From NCBI GenBank assembly GCA_016858145.1, contig JAEHOE010000012.1:682001-746000 (forward strand): DNA of 64,000 bases, in the 5' to 3' direction. The position numbers and the translations under genes were made by a program. The notes beneath the pieces were generated by a model that searched no databases, was not told the DNA's origin, and was given only the letters and a program-made list of their open reading frames with translations. This document shows positions 22,012-33,452 of the stretch, piece by piece (position 1 is the first letter of the stretch; each line of letters begins with the position of its first letter). Origin of the DNA: Edaphochlamys debaryana (Eukaryota; Chlorophyta; Chlorophyceae; Chlamydomonadales).

Positions 22012-22925
22012 TTATGGTTTGTAGCGCACAGGAGACTTGTTGGATGAAAGCGACCGTTTATCCAGGGTGATGGTTCGGCTGGGTCTGTTTGGCGTCCAGG
22101 ACGGGAAGGCAAACACCACAGAGCTACCTGTAGGAGTTAAAGCGCAACTTAACCAGCTGTTCATTGCTTCGCGACCGGACTGGTGCGCCACTCCGTGCCC
22201 CAAACCCTGCGACCCTGCGCAGCCCCCCACGGCCCGGAGCCCCCTCCTTGGCCCTCCCGCACTTCCCCTCAAACCACAGACCCTCTCCCCATCGCACACC
22301 TATCGCAGGCACCCCTTGCAGACTATAGCCGTGCGCCTTCCACCCGTGCTTCCAGATGCTTCGTCGCGCATGCGCTATCCTGCGACGGCCTCCCCGCGCG
22401 GACACTACGTCAACATATCGTTGACACGCGGTCTCGTCACCTTCAAGTATATGTACGACAGCTGTTATGAAACTTGGTGGTGGGCTGGCTCCTCGTCGGG
22501 CGGTCCGACCCCACGCAGGGTCACGGGCGGGGGCACGAGGGGGAAAGCACGACGCAGTAGCCCGAGCCCGTGCCTTCGCATGCCAGCCAGTGGTACCGCT
22601 GGGTACTTCACCCCCCTGCACCATATACCTTTTAGCTATAGCTCGCGACCGCAATCAAGTCGCCAAACGCTGCCAAACCCGCCAACCCTTTGGTGCGAGG
22701 ATTCGGGCCGCTGAAGCGCGCAACGTCGCCCCTACTGCTCCTTTCGCTTTGCTGCTTAAGCCTGGCAGTGAAGTCAGGTTGCTGATTGACAACGTAAACG
22801 AAAAGGTCTTTGTAGGGACACATTCCGCACGCAGTTCGGCTTTTCCAGGCAACTGCGCCATGTAGTGTGTCTAGTTATAGGTAACATAAACTATGCGGAG
22901 TCTATCGTGATGGTCAGCGTCGGCG
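22012..22925. promoter_or_regulatory. Divergent region between HAD phosphatase and OPR gene A
   Basis: 914 bases between opposed start codons. It must hold both promoters and 5' UTRs. I see no coding exon and no clear core promoter motif; AT content rises near 22860-22910. Confidence 0.4.
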
Positions 22926-25900
22926 ATGGATCCTCACGCTCGATTCCCGCGGCGCCACGCTCGTCCGGCCGCATTGGAGGGCGCCGTGGGAAATAATGGA
23001 CGCCTGGTGCTGCGATACCGCTGGAGGGAGCAGCGGCGGCCCAGCGACGTCGCACACCGGACAGGCGCTGACGCGCCTCAGGACACCCCTCCCTTGTGGT
23101 TCCAGGGTGCTGCGGTCAGCGCGCCTCCGCATAGCCGTCCTCTTGGGCGGCCCTGGGAGGGCTATGGCAGCCACAGCGCCGTAGGCCACCCCTTGTTGCT
23201 TCCCGGACTGGCCCCGCCAGCCATCCCAACGCCATCAGTGCCGGCACCGCCCAGCCATCCCTTCGCAGCCGGCCAGCTGTCCCTGCCCCGCACGCCACGC
23301 CACTCGCGGACGCCCATGGCTGTGAGCCTCAAGGAGCTCGCGGACATGGTGGAGCGCGACGCTGCGTCCTGGGCAGCCTCCGGCGACGTCTCCCGGCTTT
23401 GCGAGGCGTTCAAAACCGCTAGCGTGGTGAGCCTACCCTGCTGCCGCCTGAGCCTAGGGGGACCTCATCACGTGGTCTGGCACACGCCAGGTCCCGCACG
23501 AATCCGCAGAGATCTTCCCGTTGTACTCTCTTGCCGGGGATCGCTTCGCTTGCTGACCTAGCTCTTGTGCCCTCTCCTCGGCTGCAGCGGGACGTGTGGG
23601 CCCGGGACCCGCACTCGTCCCCCGCCTGGACTCAGCCGCTGCGTCGCCGCACGCTGGCGCTGCTGGCGGAGGCCTACCTCCCCCTGGTGACCTCCCTGGA
23701 GGACCCAGCACACTGCCTGGGCCCGCTGTGGGCCTGCGCCAAGGCCGGGTTCTGGGAGGGCTCGCTGCCACGCGCGCTGCTCACTCGCTTGGGCGCCGAC
23801 GGCGGTGTGCTGCTCGTTGCTGCAAGCGCCAAGGAGCACGCCAACCTGTGGTGGGCGCTCTCGTCCGCGCCGCCCTGGGCCCAACTGCTAACCGTCCAGG
23901 CCCGGAACGAGCTGTTGCGCTCCAGCGCAATGTGCCTGGACGAGCTAACCGCCGACGAGCTGGGGCCCCAGGCGTGCGCCAACATCCTGCTGGCCTGCGC
24001 GCGGCTGCAGCTTCGCTCCGACCCCCTGCTGGGCCGCCTCACGGCCTGCCTGCTGGAGGTGGCGCGGCGGGCGGACGCCCAGCACCTTGCCAACGCCTGG
24101 TACGCCCTGGGCGAGCTGGCAGAGGACCGCGGCTACGCGCCCGCCCTGGACGAGCTCCAACGGCTGGCGGCGCACGTGCTGCAGCGCCTGCCCGAGCACG
24201 TACCTGCCGTACCGGCCGCCGCCGGCCACGTGGCCGGCGGCATCGGCTCTAGGCCCGGGGAGGCCGGGGCAGGGTCGGGCACCGGCGCGAGGCCCGGCTC
24301 TGCCTTCAGCACAGGCGTGGGGTCGGGCGGTGCGTTCACTGACCAGGCGCTGTCCAACATGCTGCTCGCCTGCGTCAAGCTGCGGTTCGCGGACCGCACC
24401 TTCCTGCACCGCCTGACCGCCCACCTGGCCGCTCGGCCCGGCCCCAGCCACCAGGTGCTAGCCAACGCCTGGTACGCCCTGGGCAAGCTGGCCGAGGCGC
24501 CCTACAGCCACGGCTCCAACCGGGCCAGCCTCCACCGCCTCGCGGCCGCCATCCAGGACCGCCTGCAGCCCGAGAGTGGGAAGCAGGCGCAGGCGGGTGG
24601 CGCAGCGGCAGGGCCGGACGCTTCGCAGCCGGAACAAGGGAGGGGTGGCGGGGCCGCAGGGTCGCGTCAGGAGCAGGCGGCAGGGGGCAGCGGAGGGTGG
24701 CGGGGCAGGTTTAAGGACCAGGAGCTGTCCAACATGCTGCTGGGCTGCGCCAAGCTGGGGTGGCGCAGCAAGCTGCTGCTACGCCGCCTGGCCGCCGCCA
24801 CGGGCCGGGCCGCGCCCCACATGGCGTCCCAAGGCATCGCCAACTCCCTCTACTCGCTTGGCGTGCTCGGCTGCACAGGTCCGTCGTACGACACCGTCTT
24901 ACGGCAGCTGATCGAGGCGCTGAACGGCAGCCTGGCGCGTGCGCCCGACAGCTGGGCCCCGCAGGGCCTGTCCATGTCTCTGTGGGCGCTCGAAAAGCTG
25001 AGGCCCGGCGAGGCCCAGGCCGCAACCGAGGCCATCGCAGCCGAGTGCTCCCGCCGCCGTTACGAGGGCTTCAAGCCCGTGGAGCTGTGCACCGCCGTTT
25101 GGGCGCTGGCCAAGCTGGGGTGCCAACACCAGGGTTACGTTGCGGCGGCCGTAGAGGCAGCACTGCGGGCGGCGGACGCAATGCCTGGCGCTACGGCGCA
25201 GGACTGGGCCAACCTGTGGTCGGCTCTGGCGCACTGCCGCCACCGGCCCGCCCAGGAGCTGCTGCACCGCACCAGCGCCGCGCTCCGGGGCCTGCGTGTG
25301 GGCACGTGCGCGATCGGCGCCCACGAGTGCACCGACCTGTTGAGATCGCTCGCCGTACTGCGGCTGTACGACGAGCCGTTGGTGGAGCTGCTGACGAGGC
25401 GGCTGGCGGAGATCCTGGCACGCCGGCTGGAGGAGGGGGGGCCGGGGAGCGAGGTGGATGGGCATGACCTGTGCAATGGCCTGTGGGCGCTGGCGGTGAT
25501 GGGCCCGGACGTGCTATCCAGCCACAGCGGCCTGGTGGAGGGCCTGCTGCGGGAGGTCATGCGGCAGTGGGGCCGGGCGCAGGCGCAACGCAAGGCGGCG
25601 GCCAAGGCCGGTGCGGCCTCCGCTGCTCCCGCCGCCACGGCTCCCGCCTCCCCTTCCCCTGACGCCGCCAAGGCAGCTCCCGACGCTCCCTCCATCGCGG
25701 CCCACACGGGCGCAGGCGAGGACGCGCACGCGCCGTTTGGCCGCACGGGCCTGCAGCAGTTGTGGCAGGTGCAGCTGGAGCTGGAGCACCTGGCGGCCGA
25801 CAGCGACGCGGGAAGCGACGGAGACGACCACAGCCGGCGCCGCAAAGCCAGGTCCGCTCCGCCTTCCGACCGCGCCTCCTCTCCTGCAACCCGCAACCGC

Positions 25901-26590
25901 AGCAGCAGTGGCAGCGACGGGGCCGGTGCGCACGAAGCACGAGCCGGCCTGGCGGGCTTGGCTCGGGTGCTGGTGGGAGGGGATGGGTCGTTGCTGGCGG
26001 CCATGCGGCCCGCGGCGGAGGGCGGCGACCCCACCACCTCAGTCCTCCAGCGCCAGGTGGTGGCGGCGCTGTGGGAGCTGAGGCACCAGCTGGCCGCAGC
26101 CGCCCAGCGCCACGCGCAACCCCACGCCCCATCCCACGGCCCCGCCGCGTCTGCCCACGCTCAACACCAACATGCTCCGGGGGGCGCCGCGTCCGTGGCT
26201 GGGGGAGGAGGAGGAGGCGGAGGGGCAGGAGGCAGCCGCCGCGGGCGCAGGGCACTTACCATCCTGGCGATCCGCCAGGAGCACCCGGTGTTGGCGCTAG
26301 GGTGCCGAGTCGATGTGGTGTTGGAGCTGTCGGGAGGGCGGCGTGTGGCGGTGGAGGTGGACGGCCCCTGGCACTACATGGCGAACGGCCAGCACCTGCA
26401 GGCTGAGACGGGCGGTACCGTGATGCGGAACCGCCAGCTGCGGCGTATCTTCGGTGCCACGAACCTGGTGGTGGTGCCGTTCTATGAGTTTAGGGCGCTG
26501 GCGAGTTTGGAGGAGGAGGTAGCGTACCTCCGGCGGGTGTTGGGCTTGGGGCTGGGGCCGGGCAGGGCCGGGCGGAGGGTAAGCACGTGA
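22926..26590 (+). CDS. OPR-repeat protein with C-terminal RAP domain (paralogue A)
   Basis: Octotricopeptide-repeat proteins are helical-repeat RNA binders that usually act in chloroplast or mitochondrial RNA maturation and translation. Exons 22926-23426 and 23588-26590 give 1167 residues. The N-terminus is basic and Pro/Ala-rich, like a transit peptide. The module shared by the cluster starts near SLKELADMVERDAASW. Degenerate 35-40 residue repeats carry cores such as ACANILLACARL, LANAWYALGEL, LSNMLLGCAKL, IANSLYSLGVL, CTAVWALAKLG and LCNGLWALAVMGPDVLS. Ala/Gly/Ser-rich linkers interrupt the array. The RAP domain occupies about residues 1055-1150, with the canonical VAVEVDGPWHY, TGGTVMRNRQLRRIFGA and VVVPFYEF. 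It is the longest and most canonical of the four paralogues. The RNA target cannot be read from sequence. A start at 23316 is possible but would lose the transit-like region. Confidence 0.85.
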
Positions 26591-26982
26591 GACATTCGGT
26601 GAGAGGGCGTGAGTGAAGCAGGTCTGCGTGCTTCTGTAGCTGTTGAGTTGAGCAAGACGGGGTGGAGATTGAGCGAGAGAGTGTAGACAGCTGTAGAGAC
26701 TGGGGGAGACGGGTTGAGGTGTGGGCACGGTGGCGCTGGTGGTGAGACAAGTGAGGCGCATTGAACGCGGGTAAGTGATGGAGGACAAACTGGACCTGTG
26801 TACTATGGTATGAGGCGCTTGAGGCTTGATTGGGGGCTGCTGCACTGTGAACTGTTACCTTGCACCCGTGGAGTGGAGGGTGCCAGAATGCAGGATGTGC
26901 CTTCACTGGCGTTTGCTGCGGCCAAGGACGTAAACGGTTGGACCTGTGGCATCTGAGGGCTTTGGAGATGCGTTGTCGGACA

Positions 26983-26987
26983 TGTAA
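26983..26987 (+). terminator. TGTAA poly(A) signal, OPR gene A
   Basis: First TGTAA on the plus strand after the stop at 26590, implying a 3' UTR of about 0.4 kb. Confidence 0.5.
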
Positions 26988-27617
26988 ACGCGGTGCAGTT
27001 GAGCAGAAGATACCACTAGGTCGGTGGGGTTCAGGCTGCATGAAGGGGGCGGTTGAGCGCTAGCCATCATGCCGGGGGAATGCACCGAAGTAGGACCTCG
27101 TTGGACCTTTCCATGACATCGTGTCGTTGCCACTAGTACCGCTGCGGCGGTCCTGAGGGTGAAGCGTATCATGTAGGTTGGCGACACGGGGCACCGGGGA
27201 AGTTCGGGGACGTCCCGGCCCCGTGTCCGGCTGCTTGCACGCCAGCGCAGTCGCTGCACGTCACGAGCTTGCAGGAGCATGTACTTGGCAACCTATTATC
27301 GCTGTTGCGCTCGCCGACGTGGCCTCGGGGGGCACTGTCAGCGCGGACGTCAACTCCGCGACAGCTCGTCTTCGCATGAGCGCACCCGCGACCGAGCTCA
27401 CACCCGCATTCGCCCAGTGCCCAACGCTCCGAGCCTTGTGCTGTCAAACTGTAACGTTCGCGCCCGACGCCAGCACGAGAACAGCCTCAGCACAGAGCTC
27501 CGAGACGCAAGTGCACTGCTCCTGTGCACCGCTTCGAGGCCAGCCGTAACGCGGGATCACAGGCGTTCTAGTGATCCTCGAAATTGCGCTGAGCGCTCGC
27601 GGAAGAGGCTCCTCAGC
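26988..27617 (+). other. OPR-A to dehydrogenase intergenic region
   Basis: This presumably holds the dehydrogenase promoter and 5' UTR. An open frame runs into the start from 27279, but it has no family support before the ATG at 27618. Confidence 0.4.
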
Positions 27618-29763
27618 ATGGCTGCCATTAGCACAATTCTCAAGGGCAAGGCAGCCTTGGTGACCGGGTCCACGCAAGGCATCGGCCTCTCGATGCTTAA
27701 GGTGAGACATGCTCGCCGTGCTTCCATGTCGCTCGGGTCGCCGCGGTGGCACCACGCCAGGCTGGGACCCCCGCCCGCGCCTCCCGCCCCCCCGCTCGGC
27801 CCCAGTCTTTCTCCCCCTTGTGCACACCCTGCGCCCCTCCATCCCACACCCTCTCCACTCCCCTCTACACCCACCCTCCCCTCCCAATCCTCTCATACCT
27901 CCCTAATTCACCCGCTCCCGCCCAGGCCCTCGCCGGCGCGGGCTGCGACGTGACCATGCACGGCATCCCCTCGGACCGCGCCAAGATCGACGCCCTGGTC
28001 AAGGACGTGGCCCGCGAGTACGGCGTCAAGGTGACGTACTCCGACGCGAACCTGCTGCAGCCGGCCGCCATCCGGGACATGGTCAAGCAGAGCCACGACG
28101 CGTTCGGGAGGTGCGGCCCGGGAGCTGGAGCTGGGGGTGGGGGTGGGGGGGTCTGGTGGTGCTGTCTCTGTGTCTGTGTGTCTGGGGGTGCCGGTGCGCT
28201 GCGGAGCGCTGAGTCGACTGGCTTATGGCCGGGACGCTCTGCTCAGCTGCCGCTGACAACCTTGATTGCTATGAGCTCCCGTGCTCGTTGGCGCTGGCCC
28301 CGTGCGACCCCCTGGCCCACACTCCCGCCCTCCCTCCAGGCTGGACATCCTGGTCAACAACGCGGGCATCCAGTACGTGGCGCCCGTGCACGAGGTGGGG
28401 GCAGGGGGGCTTGGGGGGAGTGGAAGAGGGGCAGAGAGGAGCGTGGCATCGAGGGGCGCAGTGCAGTCGGCAAGGGGCCCCGGCGTGGAGCGTGCGCTGG
28501 GGAGGGCGCAGCGAGGAGGCCTCCTGCAATGCTGTAGCGCCGGCTTGCCTCATCTCCACCGGCCCGCTCCCGACCCTGACTCCACCTGCCTGCCCCCCCA
28601 ACCCCCCAGCTGCCTGACGACAAGTGGGACGCCATCCTGGGGGTGTGCCTCTCCGCCACCTTCCACGCAACCAAGGCCGCGCTGCCGTACATGCTGCAGC
28701 AGGTGCGTACGGCAGGGGCACACAAGGGGCAGACGAACACCCGCAGGGCTGCACGCACCAGCCCTCACAACACCCTCCCGGCTTGCCCTCCCCTTGTGCC
28801 CTCCCCTCGCCCTCCCCTCCCTCCCCCTCACTCCCTTCCGTCCCCTCCGCCCCAGGGCTGGGGCCGCGTCATCAACACGGGCTCCATGCACGCGCTGGTG
28901 GCCTCCCCCTACAAGTCCGCGTACAACGCCGCCAAGCACGGGGTGGCGGGATTCACCAAGACCGTGGCGCTGGAGGTAGGCCGGGCGGGATAGGGTGGCA
29001 GGGGCTGCTGGTAAAGACTGGGACGTGGCGGTCCGGGGTGGGGGCCGGGAAGCGGTACGGTGCATGGGCCAACCGTCGACCTTCTGTCCTCTGCCACCTC
29101 CCCTGCCCCCCCAGGTCGCCACCAAGAACATCACGTGCAACGCCATCTGCCCCGGTTACACGGACACAGACCTGGTCCGCAACCAGGTGGGGGCGGGGGT
29201 GGGGGAGGGCGCCGCAATACTAATGACATGCCTTTCCTTCCTTCCTTTTGCCTGCCTGCCCCCCCTTCTCAACGCCCCCCCTTCTCAACGCCCCCCTCCC
29301 CCTCCCCCCTCCCCCCTCCCCCATCCGCCCTCCGCCCTCCCCCCTCCCCCCTCCCCCCTCCCCCCTCCCCCCTCCCCCCTCCGACCCAGATCGCCGACAC
29401 CGCCCGCATCCGGGGCATCCCCGTGGAGAGCGTCATCTCTGACGTCATGCTGCTGGACCAGCCCACCAAGAAGTTCGTCAACCCGGCGGTGGGTGGTGGT
29501 GCGGACAGGAAGTAAGGGACCTTGCGCTCATCCGCCCGCGGTATCTATGGGGCACCCTCCTGCGGTGCTGGACTAGTATACAGCAGGCAATTCGAGATGC
29601 GCGCTCTCCTGTCCAGAGCCCTGAACGCCCCTTGCCGCCCCTTGCCGTCTGACACCCCCCCCCGCAGGACATCGGTGCCCTGGTGGTGCACCTGTGCGGG
29701 CCCTACTCGGGCTCCTTCACGGGGGCATGCATCTCCATTGACGGAGGCTGGGTGGCGCGATGA
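27618..29763 (+). CDS. D-3-hydroxybutyrate dehydrogenase (SDR family)
   Basis: Predicted reaction: (R)-3-hydroxybutyrate + NAD+ to acetoacetate + NADH (EC 1.1.1.30). Eight exons, 27618-27701, 27926-28110, 28340-28394, 28610-28702, 28856-28975, 29115-29186, 29390-29488 and 29668-29763, give 267 residues, the usual length for bacterial-type HBDH. Seen: the cofactor motif TGSTQGIG (16-23), NNAGIQYVAP (96-105, an HBDH-typical run), catalytic S149 in GSMHALVASP, Y162 and K166 in YNAAK, NAICPGYTDTDLV, LLDQPTKKFV and a terminal DGGW. The whole sequence follows bacterial 3-hydroxybutyrate dehydrogenases more closely than generic SDRs. No SKL-type peroxisomal signal is present at the C-terminus and the N-terminus is too short for a transit peptide, so the product is likely cytosolic. 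Substrate assignment rests on family resemblance. Confidence 0.88.
29268..29387 (+). repeat. Extended C-rich tract in dehydrogenase intron 6
   Basis: About 120 bases of CCCCCTC-like units precede the acceptor of exon 7. It begins with a perfect short direct repeat of CTTCTCAACGCCCCC. It acts as an oversized polypyrimidine tract, and the complementary strand is G-rich enough for quadruplexes. Confidence 0.75.
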
Positions 29764-30662
29764 GCGGGGAGGCAGCGAGGCGGTTGGTGCTGCTGGGGGC
29801 TGAGAAGGTTGAGGGCCAGAAGCGGAAGCCGCCGCAGGTGTGAAGCCTGCACGGAGTGGGGTTCCAACTCTGCACGCAGCCTGCGGGTTGGGCAGGGGGG
29901 GACGGGTGCGGCTTGGCCAGGGGGCTTAACAGCGGTGTGGCGGGCGGTATAGCAGCGGCGGTTAATACCAGCCCTGAGTGGGTAGGGCTTATGGCTTTCG
30001 GCGGGTGCAACTTAGTATCGTATCCTGCGTTGTGTTGTGGATTAGGCTGCATGGCGAGCAGCTCGACTGTGGCGTACTGTGGTAAGACATCGCGGGTTGA
30101 AGCAGGGGGTAGATGACATCAACGTAGCGCAAAGCAGGGGGCCTGGGCGGGAATGATACGAACAGGTGGTATGCACGGGCCAGTACAGTGCACGGATATA
30201 AGTTGGGGCCCTTGTGCGGGCGGCAGATCTGACGAGCTGGGTATGTCAGTTCCTCTGAGCCCCGAGTGGCGAGCGTGCGGGCGGGTTCGTGGCCCTTCAG
30301 GTGCCCACGCATGTTCGCACCCTTCTAAGCGCCACACGAATAGACTTACTGCCTTCACCTGCTTGAAAAGGCTAGAGAGCTTCGGGCCCGTTTGGCGCAA
30401 AGCGACAAAACGAAGCGGGCCCTTTGGCAGCCCCAGCTTTCCCTGCCGCACGTCGTAGCTACACACGACTTATGCTGTCAGAGATACAGCAGCACGGCGG
30501 AAATCGCGACAGCTGGGCGATGCGCTGAGGCAGCGGTCGCAGCTGCTCGGCTCGCTTGCGAGCTCTGTGCAGCGGTACAGCGCCCGTACGCCTAGTATAA
30601 TATGTCTCACATAGCACATAGCACGTAGCAGCTCGCGACGGGCGAGGCGCCGGTGGCGATCC
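29764..30662. other. Dehydrogenase 3' flank and upstream region of OPR pseudogene B
   Basis: From about 29850 onward the sequence is homologous, in inverted orientation, to 57363-58170 upstream of OPR gene D. No TGTAA is present on the plus strand. No exon is recognised. Confidence 0.5.
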
Positions 30663-32921
30663 ATGCGGGCCCTCTTGGTGGGATGGCTCGCTCGGCAGGG
30701 CCGCGGCAGCGCAGCTGCGGCTCCGGCTACAAACATATGTCTAGGACCGCTGCTCTACGGGTCCAATGGGCTGTCAGCTCCGGCGGCAGCGGTGCCGTGG
30801 GCGGCAGCGGAGACCCAGCCAACGGTCCTGAGCCTCCTCCTCAGCGCCGAGGGCCTGCTACCGACGGCGGGCGCTGCAGCCATCAGAGGACTCACCTGGA
30901 ACTCTGTCTGGGAGCAAGACAGGGTCGTTGACCCTTACGCGGCCATCGTGGCCTGCCGGGACCTACGAGAGCTGCGGGCGCTGGTGGACAGGGAGGCAGC
31001 GGGTTGGAGCCGGATGGGTCTTTACAAGCCCCTGTGCACAGCCATCAACCGCGCCTCGAAGGTGAGCTTGCTGCAGACTCGGCTGTCCTCTGTGAGTCCT
31101 ACGCACCTACCGTTGCCTGTCATCCCTGCAGCTTGGGGCCATGCATGGAGCGGACACCGCCTCCTGCCACAGCATCCTCCGCACCCTGGCCGCTGCGTAC
31201 CTGCCGCTGGTGGCGGGAGTGCCGGACGGTGCCAAATGCACCATCCCCCTGCACGCCTGCGCCAAGGCGGGGTACTGGAGCGGCGGACTGGCGGCGGCAC
31301 TTGTACAGCGGCTGGGCGCAGATGGAGGGGCGCTACTGCAGGCGGCAAACAGCCAGGACCACTCCAACCTGTGGTGATCCCTGTCGGAGGCCGACAAGAG
31401 CTCTGAGGGGCGGCAGCTGCTGTTGGGCATCGACCTGCCACAGCTGCTGGAGGCCAGCGCGGAGAGCTTGCCTCACATGACGGATACCGCTGCTCAGGCC
31501 TGCTCAAACATCCTGCTGGCCTACGCCCGCCTCAAGCAGAACAACAACGCCTTGGCTGACCATCTGACGGCGCGCCTCGTGGAGGTCAGGGGCGAGGCCT
31601 CGCCCCAGGAGCTTGCCAATGCCCTCTACGCCCTGGGCGAGCTGGCAGTGAATGTGAAGCACAAGCCGCGGCCCGCAACTCTGCGGCGGCTGTTCGAGGC
31701 GGTCACGTCTCGACTGTCGGCCCCTGGCAAGGACAGGTTTACCGCCCAGGCGCTCTCCAACAGGCTCCTGGGCTGCTTCAACCTCGGGTCCGTGGTCTCA
31801 AGCCTGCGGCAATACGCATTGCAGCTGGCAGAGCAGCTGGCGCAGGAATGCCAGCGGCGCAGCTTTGCGGGCTTCAATGCCCAGGACTTCGGGAACACCG
31901 CCTGGGCGCTGGCCAAGATGGGGATTCCCGAGTCCGGTTGGTACGCGGCTGCCATGGAGGCGGCAGCGCGACCCGGGGCGATGCACGGGGCCGTGCCCCA
32001 GGCCTGGTCCAACCTGTGGTACGCTCTGGCGCTGGTGCGGCACCAGCCTGCGTCCGGCCGCCTGCTGAAGCGGACCGCCGAGGCGGCGGGGGAGCTCCGG
32101 CAAGGCGCTGACTCCCAGGCCTGCGCCAACCTGCTGTGGGCGCTCGCCAACCTGCAGCTGTACGACAAGCGGCTGGTGGACGCCCTGGCTGGGCGGCTGG
32201 GCGAGCTGTTGGGGCAGGATCCGAAGGCGGTGAAGGGGCAGGAGCTCTGCAACAGCCTGTGGGCGCTGGCGGTGATGGGCCCGGACGTGCTGTCTCGCCA
32301 CAGCGGCCTGGTGGGGCGCGCGGCTGCTGCGCGAGGCGGAGCGACGGTGGGTGGCGAAAGGCAGCAGGGCCTTGAGCTTCACCAGTCGCGCGCAGATGTG
32401 GCAGGCCTATCTCGAGGTGGAGGCCCTGGCGGGCAACACCCCGAGGAGTGGTCCGCTGCTTGAGGCCGCACAGACAGCGGCGGTCGCCCGCGCAACCAAG
32501 CTCGCGGAAGACACTACAGACGGCAAGTCCCTAGAGGACGAGGTGGCCGCAACACTCCAGCAGCTCAAGGCAGAGGGCGCCATCGTGTCAGTGCAGCGGC
32601 GGGTCGTGTTGGAGGGGCTGGGGCGGTACGCGGAGGCGCTGGTGGAGCGGGCGGACGGGCGGCGCGTGGCGGTGGAGACGGTCATCCCCGCCGACCTGCT
32701 CGCCAGCGGCCCCCACCCGCGGCAGCTAGCAGGCAGCACGGAGCTGCGGTTACGGCAGCTTGAGCGGGAGGAGGGGGCGGGCGAGGTGGTGCGGGTGCCG
32801 TACTGGGAGTGGAAGGCGGTCAAGGATGAGGCGGGGCGAAGGGCGTACCTGCGCCAGCTACTGGGGGTGGGGCCGGCGTGAGGACATGGGATGACGGTTC
32901 AGCCACGGGCGGACATACGTG
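29850..32921 (+). repeat. Duplicated ~3.1 kb block, copy 1 (OPR pseudogene B with its promoter)
   Basis: It aligns by eye in reverse orientation with 55083-58170 along its whole length: upstream region, both exons, and about 40 bases past the stop. Homology starts near GGGGTTCCAACTC, 90 bases after the dehydrogenase stop, and ends near GGACATACGTG. Noncoding parts are diverged with small indels, while the exons are more alike. Confidence 0.8.
30663..32881 (+). pseudogene. OPR/RAP pseudogene (paralogue B)
   Basis: Exon 1 (30663-31061) encodes 133 residues, the same length as exon 1 of paralogue D and very similar to it (shared start MRALLVGWLA). Exon 2 starts at 31132. Compared with D and C, two lesions are visible. 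At 31375-31377 the second codon of a conserved Trp-Trp pair (NLWWSLSEA in D) is TGA. At 32314-32323 four extra bases after the codons for SGLV shift the frame by one, so the original frame would stop at 32463, while the RAP part continues to 32881 in another frame. The remaining coding homology is excellent, so decay is recent. Two independent sequencing errors are possible but less likely. A short N-terminal product of about 214 residues could still be made. Confidence 0.8.
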
Positions 32922-33452
32922 GACCGTATGAGCTAAGTGAGGGGAGAACGAGGCTGTGTTGATGAGGGAAAGAGTTACGACCCTTGTGCGACGGTGAGGG
33001 GCTTGAGGCAACTGTCGGTGGACGAAATGGATGCCGAGGAGGATCGGGGACTGGAAGACTCGCAGGGGCGACTCTTCATTAGTAAACTTGTGCTGGGTGA
33101 GGAAGGCTGGGTGCAATATTGGAGGGTCGGGGACTCGCGTGGCGGGCGGGTTCATGCCGGGTTCTGGCGCGACCATGCCGGCAGATCCCGCGCCGTGACT
33201 TTCACGGCCGTGGGAGCAATTCCCGATGCCTCCTAGGAGCACGATTACAGTCACACAGCTTACATTGATTTGCATGCTAAGCTTCACAGCAACAACAAAC
33301 CATAGCAGCTGAAGCTGAAAAGCCATGCCGCGGACTTGCGGTGCACGCCGCTAAACAGGGCTTAACAACCAGCGAGGCGGAGTAGCTGAAACGGATCTTG
33401 GCGAGTAGGATTTCACAAGGCCTCGCGCGGTGGAGGGTCTCGAGCCGCAGCG
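32882..33452 (+). other. Spacer between OPR pseudogene B and OPR gene C
   Basis: The first ~40 bases belong to the duplicated block. The rest shows no gene; it likely contains the promoter of OPR gene C. Confidence 0.4.

Noticed and set aside
31423..32463. A separate shorter OPR gene starting at the ATG inside pseudogene B
   Set aside because: It lacks the N-terminal module and RAP domain and its end is produced by the frameshift. It is better read as part of the decayed gene.
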